DNA of 53,854 nt from NCBI GenBank assembly GCA_046049675.1, contig JBJORA010000092.1:1-53854 (forward strand). The letters are read 5' to 3'. This DNA is from CAIXQW01 sp046049675. Its GTDB lineage: Bacteria; Bacteroidota; Bacteroidia; Chitinophagales; Chitinophagaceae. The translations under genes were made by a program, and so were the position numbers. Positions 25,677 through 34,676 of this stretch are shown here, in pieces (the stretch's first letter is position 1; every line of letters starts with the position of its first letter). The notes under the pieces are model-generated. The model searched no databases and was not told where the DNA came from. It worked only from the letters and a program-made list of their open reading frames with translations.

Positions 25677-26270
25677 ATGGATATTGTAGAAAGTTTTAAG
25701 AAAGCTGAACACGCCAAAATGACTTGGCTTGACAAGCTTTTCCGAAATCATCCTGTTTTTCTCTGTGCAAAAGATTTTGAGCTTGAACTTAAGCTTAAGA
25801 GTATTGACAAAGTATTTATCGTTAAGCCATCTTTAAGTACAAGATTTGTCGCCTTGCTTTTTATTTTTTTTGGTCTGCTTGCGTGGTTCACAGTGTTTCT
25901 GGTCGTCTTTGAGCAAACATTGCTGCCCATATCAGTATTTTTTTTACTACTAGTAACTGCATGGATCGGCTATGTGGTATGGACGTTTTTTTTGAATCCA
26001 AAACTGTCATATCGGATTAGTATGGATAAAGAAAAAATTATCGCAGGCAAACAAATATTTCAGTGGGCAGATGTTTCGGACTACATGCTCATGCTAAAGC
26101 AAGGTGGCAAGACTACGCAAGAAAAACTTGTTCTGTTTATTGATAACAGAGAAGTATACGTGTACAATTTATCCCACCTAAATAAATCTGGTGAAGAAAT
26201 AATGAAGCGTATAGAATTTTATAAGGACTATATCCCCTCAATTGATGAACAGCATCGCGTAAAGCAATAG
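25677..26270 (+). CDS. Membrane protein of unknown function with two membrane segments
   Basis: 197 residues, not recognised. The N-terminus is amphipathic and basic, two membrane segments lie at about 60-80 (FVALLFIFFGLLAWFTVFL) and 86-108, and a soluble C-terminal part (about 112-197) alternates strands and one last helix, resembling a small PH-like fold (YRISMDKEKIIAGKQIFQWADVSDYML). Both ends probably face the cytoplasm. It has its own promoter and ends 6 nt from the convergent dxs gene. Confidence 0.7.
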   Translation: MDIVESFKKAEHAKMTWLDKLFRNHPVFLCAKDFELELKLKSIDKVFIVKPSLSTRFVALLFIFFGLLAWFTVFLVVFEQTLLPISVFFLLLVTAWIGYVVWTFFLNPKLSYRISMDKEKIIAGKQIFQWADVSDYMLMLKQGGKTTQEKLVLFIDNREVYVYNLSHLNKSGEEIMKRIEFYKDYIPSIDEQHRVKQ

Positions 26271-26276
26271 CTCGAC

Positions 26277-28208
26277 CTAGTTATTCACCAAGCTAGCTTT
26301 CACCTCTGCAACCTTAAGCACTTCGCATACTTTCTCGTAAATGCCTTGCGTATCAAAGCCGCACTCACGATGTAATTCTGCGGGCTTACCATGCTCAACC
26401 AAACGATCAGGAATGCCAAGCATTTGTACATTTGGCTTGTAATTGTGTTGCGCCATAAACTCTAATACGGCGCTACCAAAACCACCAACAATTGTACCGT
26501 CTTCTACAGTAATAACATGTTTGAAATTTTGACCCACATTATGTAAAGCTATTTCGTCAATAGGTTTTACAAAACGCATGTCGTAGTGTTGCACGCTAAT
26601 ATTTTGCCCATTTAATTTATTGATGGCTTGTGCTGCAAAATTGCCAACATGTCCAAAGCTTAAAATGCAAATATCAGTACCCTCAGAAACTAAGCGTGCT
26701 TTACCAATCTCCATTTCTTCTAGCGGCGTTTGCCACTGCGGCATTACACCTTCGCCACGTGGGTAGCGAATACTAAACGGCATATTTTGCGTTGGCAATT
26801 GCGCTGTGTACATCATATTGCGCAAATCTTGCTCGTTCATCGGTGCTGCCACAATCATATGTGGTATGCAACGCATATAAGCAATATCGTAACAACCGTG
26901 GTGTGTTGGACCATCGTCGCCTACAAGGCCACCTCTGTCTAAACAAAATATAACAGGTAGCTTTTGAATAGCCACATCGTGTATCACCTGATCGTATGCA
27001 CGTTGCATAAATGAGCTGTAGATATTGCAGAACACTCGCATGCCTTGCGTGGCCAAGCCAGCACTAACCGTCACAGCGTGCTGCTCGCAAATGCCCACAT
27101 CAAATGCACGATTTGGCATTTCTGCAATCATATATTTAAGGCTGCATCCACTTGGCATAGCAGGCGTAATGCCCATCACTTTGTCGTTGGCCTTCGCTAG
27201 CTCAATAATCGTTTTACCAAATACATCTTGGTATTTTGGCGGCTGAGGTGCAGTTGGTACTTTCTTCTCAATTAGACCCGTGTCTTTATCGAAGATGCCA
27301 GGTGCATGCCACAAGGTTTGATCTTTTTCTGCAAGATCGTAGCCTTTACCTTTTACCGTAGTGATATGCAAAAGTTTAGGGCCAGGTATTTTGGCCAAGT
27401 CTTTTAGTGTTTCAACGAGCTTGGTTACATTATGACCATCAACAGGACCAAAGTAACGAATACCAAGTGCTTCAAATAGATTACTTGTTTTGCTAACAAC
27501 ACCTTTTAAGCCAGCTTCTATTTTACTTGCTAATGCTTGATTGAATTTGCCAGCAGGTAATTTGCCAAGCACTTTCCAAACATCATCACGAAACTTATTA
27601 TAAGTGCCACTTGTGGTGATGTCGCATAAATATTCTTTGAGACCACCAACGCTAGGGTCGATGCTCATATTGTTATCATTCAAAACGATAAGCATATTGG
27701 CATTGGCTACACCTGCATGTTGCAATGCTTCAAATGGCAAACCCGCTGTAAGGCTTCCGTCGCCAATTACGGCTACGTGTTGTCTTGTTTCTCCTTTGAG
27801 TTTGCTTGCAATGGCCATGCCGAGTGCAGCACTAATACTTGTACTGCTGTGGCCTACGCCAAATGTATCGTAAGGGCTTTCGCTGCGTTTCGGAAATCCG
27901 CTTAAACCACCATACTTTCTATTAGTGTGGAAATTGTCGCGGCGGCCAGTTAAAATTTTATGACCATAGGCCTGGTGACCCACATCCCATACCAGTTGAT
28001 CGTCGGGAGTGTTAAGCACGTAGTGTAGGGCAACAGTAAGTTCCACCACACCAAGGCTAGCACCAAAGTGACCACCATTTACGCTAACGATGTCTATTAT
28101 GTATTGACGAAGTTCGTCGCAAACTTGCTGCAACTTGTCTTTGCTAAGATGGCGTAAGTCTGCAGGAAAATTTATCTGGCTTAAAAGTGGACCGGCTTTG
28201 TATGTCAT
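26277..28208 (-). CDS. dxs: 1-deoxy-D-xylulose-5-phosphate synthase
   Basis: DXS condenses pyruvate and glyceraldehyde-3-phosphate with thiamine diphosphate, the first step of the MEP isoprenoid pathway. The 643-residue length is normal. Visible: HVGHQAYGHKILTGR-type N-terminal motif (DVGHQAYGHKI near 80), the thiamine-binding GDGSLTAG to LNDNNMSI stretch (about 150-185), FGPVDGHNV, the transketolase-type pyrimidine domain with GICEQHAVTVSAGLA and DRGGLVGDDGPTHHG, and the C-terminal domain. So this organism makes isoprenoids by the MEP route. A TACATTTG -7 box lies 20 nt upstream on the minus strand. Confidence 0.97.
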   Translation of the reverse strand: MTYKAGPLLSQINFPADLRHLSKDKLQQVCDELRQYIIDIVSVNGGHFGASLGVVELTVALHYVLNTPDDQLVWDVGHQAYGHKILTGRRDNFHTNRKYGGLSGFPKRSESPYDTFGVGHSSTSISAALGMAIASKLKGETRQHVAVIGDGSLTAGLPFEALQHAGVANANMLIVLNDNNMSIDPSVGGLKEYLCDITTSGTYNKFRDDVWKVLGKLPAGKFNQALASKIEAGLKGVVSKTSNLFEALGIRYFGPVDGHNVTKLVETLKDLAKIPGPKLLHITTVKGKGYDLAEKDQTLWHAPGIFDKDTGLIEKKVPTAPQPPKYQDVFGKTIIELAKANDKVMGITPAMPSGCSLKYMIAEMPNRAFDVGICEQHAVTVSAGLATQGMRVFCNIYSSFMQRAYDQVIHDVAIQKLPVIFCLDRGGLVGDDGPTHHGCYDIAYMRCIPHMIVAAPMNEQDLRNMMYTAQLPTQNMPFSIRYPRGEGVMPQWQTPLEEMEIGKARLVSEGTDICILSFGHVGNFAAQAINKLNGQNISVQHYDMRFVKPIDEIALHNVGQNFKHVITVEDGTIVGGFGSAVLEFMAQHNYKPNVQMLGIPDRLVEHGKPAELHRECGFDTQGIYEKVCEVLKVAEVKASLVNN

Positions 28209-28524
28209 TGTCTAAATAAAACGCCCTACAAATGTACTACATTAGCTTAAGCCAATTATATAGCTAGGCACTTATACACATAATTATTAACGCAATATTA
28301 TAGCTGCCAAAATTTGGCTAGGGCGATAAGCAAACACTGAAAAGTGCTGTAAACGCTGTATTTGGCCTTGATTGTCAGGCATTAAAGTCGGCGAGCAATT
28401 TTCTTACTCATACTAGATAGAAAGTATTTATAACACTTGAGCCGCACTGCAACCACTTGTATAGCATTTTGGCCGATGTTGTAATGCCCTGAGTTTAGAT
28501 TTATTAATGGTTTAATTTTGTAGC
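28209..28524. promoter_or_regulatory. Divergent promoter region between dxs and the EI24-type gene
   Basis: Minus strand: TACATTTG at 28229-28236, with TTG 16 nt further up (a shorter spacer than usual), serves dxs. Plus strand: TAATTTTG at 28513-28520 is only 4 nt before the ATG at 28525, so that transcript may have almost no leader; no good -33 element is visible. Nothing else is recognised in the stretch. Confidence 0.45.
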
Positions 28525-29274
28525 ATGCTTCAGCAAATTATTACAGCTAGCGACGCATACATCGAGTCTTTTGCTTTAATCAGAAAGAACAAGATGTGGC
28601 CTCTTATCTTAATGAGCGGCTTGCTGTACTTAGTACTAATAGCTTTCGGTTTATATGGCGTGTGGGAAGGCATGCACAGCTTAGTAGATTGGGCTATGGA
28701 TTTTAGTTGGATAAAAAAATGCAACGACTACCTTGCCCTCAAGTGGCTCGTAAAAATTTTAGCAGTTGGCATTTACATCGCTTCCTTTTTTGTGTACTTC
28801 AGTATTTTTAAGTTTTTATTGCTTACGATTGCAAGTCCCTTGTATGCTTATATCAGCGAGCGCACAGAAGCTGCTTTGACGGGCAGAGAGTACGCATTTA
28901 GTTTGCCCATACTTATCCAAGATATTATTCGTGGCGTGCGCATCAGTATTCGCAACTTATTTAGACAAAGCTTTTTTACACTATTATTATTGCTATTGTC
29001 TTTTATACCATTAGTAGGTATTATTAGTAGCGCTTGCATTATTTTATTAGATGCTTATTACTACGGCTTTGCTATGCTAGACTATGTGTGCGAACGTAAG
29101 CGCATGAACACAAAAGATAGTCTTGCATTTGTACGCGCACATACAGGCTTGGCACTTGGCAATGGCTTGATTTTTTATGTACTCTTCTTAATTCCTTTTG
29201 TTGGCATTGTAATTGGAGCACCATTGAGTGCTGTTGCAGCAACAATAAGTGTACATAAGCTCAAAAAGTTGTAA
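28525..29274 (+). CDS. EI24/CysZ-like membrane protein
   Basis: 249 residues with five to six hydrophobic segments: about 27-45 (WPLILMSGLLYLVLIAFGLYGV), 75-105, 148-175 (SFFTLLLLLLSFIPLVGIISSACIILLDAYYYG) and 212-240 (LIFYVLFLIPFVGIVIGAPLSAVAAT), matching the EI24/DUF540 family that includes the sulfate transporter CysZ. In Bacteroidota the substrate of these short homologs is not known to me. It precedes the methyltransferase by 9 nt, so the two form an operon. Confidence 0.7.
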   Translation: MLQQIITASDAYIESFALIRKNKMWPLILMSGLLYLVLIAFGLYGVWEGMHSLVDWAMDFSWIKKCNDYLALKWLVKILAVGIYIASFFVYFSIFKFLLLTIASPLYAYISERTEAALTGREYAFSLPILIQDIIRGVRISIRNLFRQSFFTLLLLLLSFIPLVGIISSACIILLDAYYYGFAMLDYVCERKRMNTKDSLAFVRAHTGLALGNGLIFYVLFLIPFVGIVIGAPLSAVAATISVHKLKKL

Positions 29275-29283
29275 CCTTGCTAC

Positions 29284-29979
29284 GTGGCAACACTTCATTT
29301 AATACCAACACCCATTGCGGAGGCGCAAACACAATACATAGATGCAAGCTTGCGCGATGTCATTATTGCCATCAAGGTGTGGTGTGTAGAAGAACTAAGA
29401 ACGGCTAGGCGATTTTTAAAGCTTGTGGATCGCAATATTAATATTGACGAACTTACTTTTTATGTTGTAAACGAGCACGGTAGCGCAGAAATACAAAAAT
29501 GTATTAAGCATTTACTATCTGGGCAAGATGTAGGCTTATTAAGTGAAGCAGGTTGTCCTGCGATTGCGGATCCTGGAAGTGAACTCGTTGCTGCAGCGCA
29601 GATGAAAAGTATTACCGTAATGCCTTACGTTGGTCCTAGCAGTTTACTACTTGCACTAATGGGTAGCGGTTTAAATGGCAATAAATTTAGTTACAATGCT
29701 TATGTGCCTGCAAAAAACCCAGATCGTATTGCCGCTATTCGTAAGCTGTGCGAAGCGGTAAGAAATACAGAAGCTAGTCAGATATTTATTGAAGCACCTT
29801 ATCGCAACGACGCATTGATGCAAGATATTGTGCAGCATGCGCCACCGCAAATGAAGTTGAGTGTAGCATGCGATTTACAAACAGCACAACAGTTTTTGCA
29901 AACAAAAACAATTGCCGAGTGGAAACACGATATGCCTAAATTACATAAGAAGCCAACAGTATTTATTTTAGGCTTGTAA
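29284..29979 (+). CDS. RsmI-like SAM-dependent methyltransferase (tetrapyrrole methylase fold)
   Basis: 231 residues from a GTG at 29284, 9 nt behind the preceding stop; no ATG is available nearby. The protein shows LIPTPI near the N-terminus, VGLLSEAGCPAIADPGSELV (about 81-100, the family's SDAGxPxxSDPG motif) and MPYVGPSSLLLALMGSG (about 112-128). These are the SAM-binding features of RsmI, the 16S rRNA C1402 2'-O-methyltransferase. The protein is shorter than true RsmI (about 280) and starts without its GTLYVVATPIGN motif, so it is the Bacteroidota short paralog; its target is uncertain. Confidence 0.8.
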   Translation: MATLHLIPTPIAEAQTQYIDASLRDVIIAIKVWCVEELRTARRFLKLVDRNINIDELTFYVVNEHGSAEIQKCIKHLLSGQDVGLLSEAGCPAIADPGSELVAAAQMKSITVMPYVGPSSLLLALMGSGLNGNKFSYNAYVPAKNPDRIAAIRKLCEAVRNTEASQIFIEAPYRNDALMQDIVQHAPPQMKLSVACDLQTAQQFLQTKTIAEWKHDMPKLHKKPTVFILGL

Positions 29980-29980
29980 T

Positions 29981-30502
29981 TTACTTGTCGTCTTTTTGAG
30001 AATATTTTTCGATGAAAGCGGCTATGTGTTTGCTTTGCGATGCAATGATGTAAGCTATTAGCACTAGCACAACGTCTGACAAGAGTTTTGGACTTTTGCT
30101 GTTTTCTCTAAAAATAGTATCGTTTTGAAATTGTTGCATCAGAGAACCAACTAGTTTCGGGAATGTATTTATAAAGAGTATGCCGCCCACAACTATTAAG
30201 CCTATGCGTAAAATTGTATTAAGGCTAATGTTTAAGTCAATCGTATCCTCAAAAAAATGCTGCTCCAATTGAAGGTGCTTAATGAGGACATCTGTGCGAA
30301 ATAGAAATAAATAAATCACAAGTCCTAAGCAGAAGACTTGGCCAAATAGCTGAATTAGCATTTCTGCTAGTGATTCATGCCCTGGATTTAAGATTGTGCT
30401 AAATATAAAAGGTAAAAGATTTGCAGCTGTGGTAATTGCCAAAAGCAGCACCCATAGTCCGAGCACCTTCAAAAAAATAAGCCAAAAAGTTCTTATCGCC
30501 AT
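29981..30502 (-). CDS. Small integral membrane protein, unknown
   Basis: 173 residues, not recognised. Hydrophobic segments at about 8-35 (LIFLKVLGLWVLLLAITTAANLLPFIF), 48-68 (LFGQVFCLGLVIYLFLF), 94-112 (ILRIGLIVVGGILFINTF) and 140-155 (SDVVLVLIAYIIA), giving four likely membrane spans and a short charged C-terminus. It lies 76 nt after the small protein at 30579 on the same strand, and its stop is 1 nt from the stop of the convergent methyltransferase. Confidence 0.65.
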   Translation of the reverse strand: MAIRTFWLIFLKVLGLWVLLLAITTAANLLPFIFSTILNPGHESLAEMLIQLFGQVFCLGLVIYLFLFRTDVLIKHLQLEQHFFEDTIDLNISLNTILRIGLIVVGGILFINTFPKLVGSLMQQFQNDTIFRENSKSPKLLSDVVLVLIAYIIASQSKHIAAFIEKYSQKDDK

Positions 30503-30578
30503 AGCACGAAGCTAGCGAAAACTAATTGTATGTCAAATTGTAGCCTAAACATTATTGCTACAACATTGATGCTACTAA

Positions 30579-30992
30579 CTAAAAATTGTTGACAGGCTGT
30601 GCCTCGCTTACACTTTCAATTCTATCTACAATGTACTGGCCAGGTTCGCCATTCTTGCCATTGTAGTTTTCGCCACGCCAAGGCAAACTTTTTTTGTACT
30701 GACTATAATGTACACGTACAGTTTTACCTAGGCATTTATTTAGACTATCAGCAATCTTTTGATCAATTACGCTGAAAAACAAGTTATTAGAGTTGATGGT
30801 GCCAGGCACAACACTGCGTAGGCCTGGTTGTTGTATTTCGCCTTCGTAGGTTTTGAAAATATCGCCCTTGTGGCTAAATTTAAAAAGTAAGCCGTCGCGA
30901 GAACCTTCGCTATAAACGCGGTAATACTGCCACCAAATTACGACTGATAATAATGCGAGTACGCCAATAATAATGCCTGCTATTTTACCCAT
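30579..30992 (-). CDS. Conserved Bacteroidota single-span membrane protein
   Basis: 137 residues from the ATG at 30992 (the frame opens at 31013, but MGKIAGIIIGVLALLSVVIWW makes the better start). One N-terminal membrane segment, then a soluble domain with YSEGSRDGLLFKFSHKGDIFKTYEGE, a signature I have seen in small conserved proteins of this phylum that are sometimes mislabelled 6-phosphogluconate dehydrogenase. The C-terminal part has VRVHYSQYKKSLPWRGE and a YIVDRIE end. Function unknown. It follows selD by 86 nt. Confidence 0.7.
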   Translation of the reverse strand: MGKIAGIIIGVLALLSVVIWWQYYRVYSEGSRDGLLFKFSHKGDIFKTYEGEIQQPGLRSVVPGTINSNNLFFSVIDQKIADSLNKCLGKTVRVHYSQYKKSLPWRGENYNGKNGEPGQYIVDRIESVSEAQPVNNF

Positions 30993-31078
30993 AGTGTGAA
31001 GTTGTTGATGCAAAGATAGGCGTTTTGCTTAGCTTAATGCAAGATGTTTGTGATGAACGGTTATGTGCGCAACAAGTA

Positions 31079-32134
31079 CTAGGGCAAAACAGTGACAACT
31101 TTTTCGCTGCTACTAATAGCTGTGCCGATTGGCCTTAAGTTGATGCCAGTTTGCTGTGCATACCAGGCTTCAAAAGTTGCAGTATTTTCTGCATCTACAA
31201 ACACAAGCAAGCCGCCATTTGTTTGAGGATCAGGTAGAAACGTAAAAGCTTCCATCACAGGTACAGCCGGATTCATACTAATGTCTGCACTATAAGCACC
31301 CCAGTTTCTAAATGTTGCATCTGGATTAATGCCTGCTTGTTGTAATTCTTTTGCCTCTGCAATAAGTGGTAGCTCACTATAATTGATACTAGCGGAAATA
31401 CGACTTGCTTTACAAACTTCTAGCAAATGCCCAACCAAGCCAAAGCCAGTTACATCAGTCATGGTGCGCACATTGGGTAGGGCTGCCATATGATAGCCGA
31501 GGCTATTCACCTGCAACATATGTTTAAGCATTACTTCATTTTGTGTCTCTGTATTTTTACCACGCTTATGCCCAGCACTTAAAATACCAAGGCCGAGAGG
31601 TTTAGTAACATAAATTGCATCGCCTGCTTGTGCTAGATTATTGCTGCGTATTTGCTGTTTGTTAGCAACCGCTGTAACGCTTAGTCCAAAAAAAGGTTCA
31701 GCACTATCTATTGTATGGCCTCCACTAATTTGTACATCTACGCTTGCGCAAATATCCTTGGCGCCTTGTATCACTTGACTTGCTAAATCTGCGCCTAGTT
31801 TTTCTAAGGGCCAACCCAAAATAGCTAAAGCTACTGCAGGCTTTGCACCCATGGCATATACATCGCTTAGCGCATTAGCAGCTGCAATAGCACCGTAGTT
31901 GTAAGCATCGTTTACAATTGGCATAAAGAAATCTGCAGTGCTTACTATGACTTGCCCATTACCAATATCGTACACACTAGCATCATCGGCATTTTTATTA
32001 CCTACGAGCACATTTGGGTCTACAAAGGCATCTTTTGTATTGGCTAAAATTTGCTGCAACACTGCAGGCGCTATTTTACAACTACAACCAGCACTTCTGC
32101 TATATTCTGTGAGCTTAATGTCGCTATTATTCAT
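31079..32134 (-). CDS. selD: Selenide, water dikinase (selenophosphate synthetase)
   Basis: SelD makes selenophosphate from selenide and ATP. The 351 residues align by eye with E. coli SelD along their whole length: Cys17 in AGCSCKI (E. coli AGCGCKI), Lys20, VDPNVLVGNKNADDASVY, STADFFMPIV, SGGHTIDSAEPFFGLSV, MTDVTGFGLVGHL and DPQTNGGLLV. The active-site residue is an ordinary Cys codon, not UGA. Its start overlaps the mnmH stop by 8 nt, so selenophosphate synthesis and its use in tRNA selenation are coupled. Confidence 0.96.
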   Translation of the reverse strand: MNNSDIKLTEYSRSAGCSCKIAPAVLQQILANTKDAFVDPNVLVGNKNADDASVYDIGNGQVIVSTADFFMPIVNDAYNYGAIAAANALSDVYAMGAKPAVALAILGWPLEKLGADLASQVIQGAKDICASVDVQISGGHTIDSAEPFFGLSVTAVANKQQIRSNNLAQAGDAIYVTKPLGLGILSAGHKRGKNTETQNEVMLKHMLQVNSLGYHMAALPNVRTMTDVTGFGLVGHLLEVCKASRISASINYSELPLIAEAKELQQAGINPDATFRNWGAYSADISMNPAVPVMEAFTFLPDPQTNGGLLVFVDAENTATFEAWYAQQTGINLRPIGTAISSSEKVVTVLP

Positions 32135-33179
32135 TGTAAGATTTTTCTATTGAAGACAAAATATGTTGAGCGATTGCGCTTGCATCATACTTATCAAAAT
32201 GTATTGATTGCATAATGCTTGCGAGGTTCTCACGCTTGTCTGTGCTTTGCGTATACTCTTTATCGTAGTACTGCAATAAAATGCTGAAAGCGCCATGCAC
32301 ATCATCTTGCTCAAGTAAATCGTTCACTTGCTTCGCTCTATCAAAGCCTAGTCTTTTGCTTATGCGTTTTGTAGCGTCTTGTAATTCTGCTTTGTTCAAG
32401 CCGCCATAATCGCCAAGAATGTTTTGCAAGCGTTGTTCAAAAGGTAGGTCTATATAATACAGTCTTGCATTGCGCATGGTTTGCCAAACGTTTTTGGGGA
32501 TATGCACATTGCCTACGCGCTGGCTTTCATCTTCAACAAAAATCGGCGCATTACTTTTACCTGCTTCGTACAATGCGAGTGCCAATTCGTTTTCAAACAT
32601 TTCTTGGCGAGGTTGCAGTCCTTGGCCGATGCCGCCATAGGCACTGCCACGATGATTGGCAAGTGTTTCTAAACAGACCACATTGCCACCTAAAGCCTTA
32701 AGTGCTGCTAAAATATGCGTTTTGCCACTGCCTGTTTTGCCGCCAATTACTTTAATTTGATAAGCTTGCTCGAGCTGCGTTAGGCACCATCTGCGGTAAG
32801 CCTTATAGCCTCCCACAAGCTGCACACAAGGCAAACCATACATGCTATACAGCCATTGCACGGCTGCGCTACGCATACCGCCGCGCCAACAATGTACTAC
32901 TACATTGGTTTTGCCACTTTTTTTGACCTGCAGTTCTACCTCGTCTACCATTGGGCGCATTTTTGGGCCAAAAGCATCTAAGCCAATCTTTATCGCAATT
33001 TGCTTGCTGCGCCGCTTGTATGCCTTGCCAATTTCTACGCGCTCTTCGTTGCTAAACAACGGAATATTGATGGCGCCGTGGATATGTGCTTGGGCAAATT
33101 CGGCTGGTGTACGTACATCTACCACAAGCACGTCATGGTGCTGCCGTAACAGGTCTGATATGCCAATTTTTTGTTGCAA
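32127..33179 (-). CDS. mnmH: tRNA 2-selenouridine synthase (MnmH/SelU)
   Basis: MnmH replaces the sulfur of 2-thiouridine at the tRNA wobble position by selenium, by way of a geranylated intermediate. The protein has an N-terminal rhodanese domain (VDVRTPAEFAQAHIHGAINIP, 20-40) with the catalytic Cys97 in HCWRGGMRS, and a P-loop domain (GGKTGSGKT, 146-154), total 350 residues, as expected. The start is a TTG at 33179: an in-frame stop lies 9 nt upstream and the next Met is far inside the rhodanese domain. selD follows with an 8-nt overlap. Confidence 0.93.
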   Translation of the reverse strand: MQQKIGISDLLRQHHDVLVVDVRTPAEFAQAHIHGAINIPLFSNEERVEIGKAYKRRSKQIAIKIGLDAFGPKMRPMVDEVELQVKKSGKTNVVVHCWRGGMRSAAVQWLYSMYGLPCVQLVGGYKAYRRWCLTQLEQAYQIKVIGGKTGSGKTHILAALKALGGNVVCLETLANHRGSAYGGIGQGLQPRQEMFENELALALYEAGKSNAPIFVEDESQRVGNVHIPKNVWQTMRNARLYYIDLPFEQRLQNILGDYGGLNKAELQDATKRISKRLGFDRAKQVNDLLEQDDVHGAFSILLQYYDKEYTQSTDKRENLASIMQSIHFDKYDASAIAQHILSSIEKSYNE

Positions 33180-33280
33180 GCGCTGCTAAAGTACGCCATT
33201 CTATTGTTTTTGCTCATGACCATTCATCCTTGCTGAGGCACTTTCATAAAACTCAGGCAGTATTTTAGAGGGGTGTGCAT

Positions 33281-33288
33281 TACATTTG
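33281..33288 (+). promoter_or_regulatory. -7 promoter element of the M16 peptidase operon
   Basis: TACATTTG, a perfect TAnnTTTG, 23 nt before the ATG at 33312. No clear -33 TTTG at the right distance. Confidence 0.4.
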
Positions 33289-33311
33289 TTGCAACTTTTA
33301 AGATTAAAGCA

Positions 33312-34634
33312 ATGATAAAGAAATTACTTTCGCTCATAACGCTATGCGGCTTGAGCACAATTTCGCAAGCGCAAGGTGTAAACATTAAGTTTACAGAGTA
33401 CGACTTACCCAATGGCTTGCATGTTATTTTACACGAAGACCATACTACACCAAGCATTGTAGTGGGTGTTTTGTACCACGTTGGTAGTAAAAACGAAGAT
33501 CCACAACGTACTGGTTTCGCACACTTTTTTGAGCATTTGATGTTTGAAGGTAGCGATAATATAGAGCGTGGCGAGTACATGAAATTGGTAGAAGGTAATG
33601 GCGGTGTGCTTAATGCCAATACAAGCTTTGATCGTACATATTATTTTCAGCAAATGCCGAGTAATCAGCTTGAGCTAGCACTATGGATGGAGGCTGAGCG
33701 TATGAGCCATCTAAAAGTTGATAGCATAGGTATTGAAACGCAACGCAAAGTTGTAAAGGAAGAAAAAAAGCAGAGCTACGAAAACCGTCCGTATGGTCAC
33801 TTGATGGAGCAAACTTTTGCTGGTGCCTACAAAGTGCATCCCTACCGTTGGATGCCAATTGGTGAAGCGCAATATATAGATCAAGCTAGCTACAGCGAGT
33901 TCTATGAATTCTACAAAAAATACTACGTGCCAAACAATGCAACGCTTACCATTGCAGGCGATTTTGATCCTGCACAAGCAAAAGCTTGGGTAGAAAAGTA
34001 TTATGGTAGCAAGCCACGTGGCACGCAAAACCTAAAGCCAGAGTACGAAATGGAACCACGCTGGACAAAAGAGCGCCGCGAAACGTATTACGATAAAATT
34101 CAATTGCCTGCATTAGTGCTAGCCTATCACCAAGCTGCGCAAGGCACGCCAGATGGTTATGCAATGGAGTTGTTGAGTAAGATTCTTAGCGACGGTAAAA
34201 GCAGCCGCATGAGTAAGCAGATTAAAGATGAGAAAGAAGTGGCTATTGATTGTGGTGCGTTTTCTTTCCCTTCAGAAGATCCAGGTTTGATGATTATTTA
34301 TGGTATTGCAAATATGGGCAAGGATCAAAAAGATCTAGAGCTAGCTATGGATGCTGTAATCAACGAATTACTTGAAAAAGGTATTACAGAAGAAGAGTTA
34401 GCTAAAGCAAAAAGTCAGATTGAAAATGACTTCGTAAATCAAAACCAGCGCCTGATGGGTATTGCAGAAAACTTGGCTAACTACCACGTGTACTATGGTA
34501 ATGCCAACCTTGTAAATGCAGAACTAGAAAGGTATATGAAGGTAACAAAAGCCGACATTGAGCGTGTGGCAAAAGAATATCTTCGCCAAGACAATCGCTT
34601 GTTACTTTATTACTTGCCAAAGCGCGATAACTAA
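33312..34634 (+). CDS. M16 family zinc peptidase, active subunit
   Basis: 440 residues from the ATG at 33312, with a signal peptide (LLSLITLCGLSTISQAQ). M16 (pitrilysin/insulinase-type) peptidases bind zinc through inverted HxxEH; here HFFEH is at 71-75, followed by the downstream acidic region (KVVKEEKKQSYENRPYG near 145). The family N-terminal pattern YDLPNGLHVILHEDHTTP is clear, and the second, substrate-binding half follows. The frame opens at 33273, but 33312 gives the signal peptide. The next gene, 42 nt on, encodes a degenerate M16 partner, the usual arrangement for bacterial heterodimeric M16 enzymes. Likely periplasmic. Confidence 0.92.
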   Translation: MIKKLLSLITLCGLSTISQAQGVNIKFTEYDLPNGLHVILHEDHTTPSIVVGVLYHVGSKNEDPQRTGFAHFFEHLMFEGSDNIERGEYMKLVEGNGGVLNANTSFDRTYYFQQMPSNQLELALWMEAERMSHLKVDSIGIETQRKVVKEEKKQSYENRPYGHLMEQTFAGAYKVHPYRWMPIGEAQYIDQASYSEFYEFYKKYYVPNNATLTIAGDFDPAQAKAWVEKYYGSKPRGTQNLKPEYEMEPRWTKERRETYYDKIQLPALVLAYHQAAQGTPDGYAMELLSKILSDGKSSRMSKQIKDEKEVAIDCGAFSFPSEDPGLMIIYGIANMGKDQKDLELAMDAVINELLEKGITEEELAKAKSQIENDFVNQNQRLMGIAENLANYHVYYGNANLVNAELERYMKVTKADIERVAKEYLRQDNRLLLYYLPKRDN

Positions 34635-34676
34635 AACGAAAGCCTCATTAAATATTAATTGAAAAGAAAATTTAGA

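Noticed and set aside
31079..32134. Selenocysteine in SelD
   Set aside because: The active-site codon is an ordinary Cys codon; there is no in-frame UGA.
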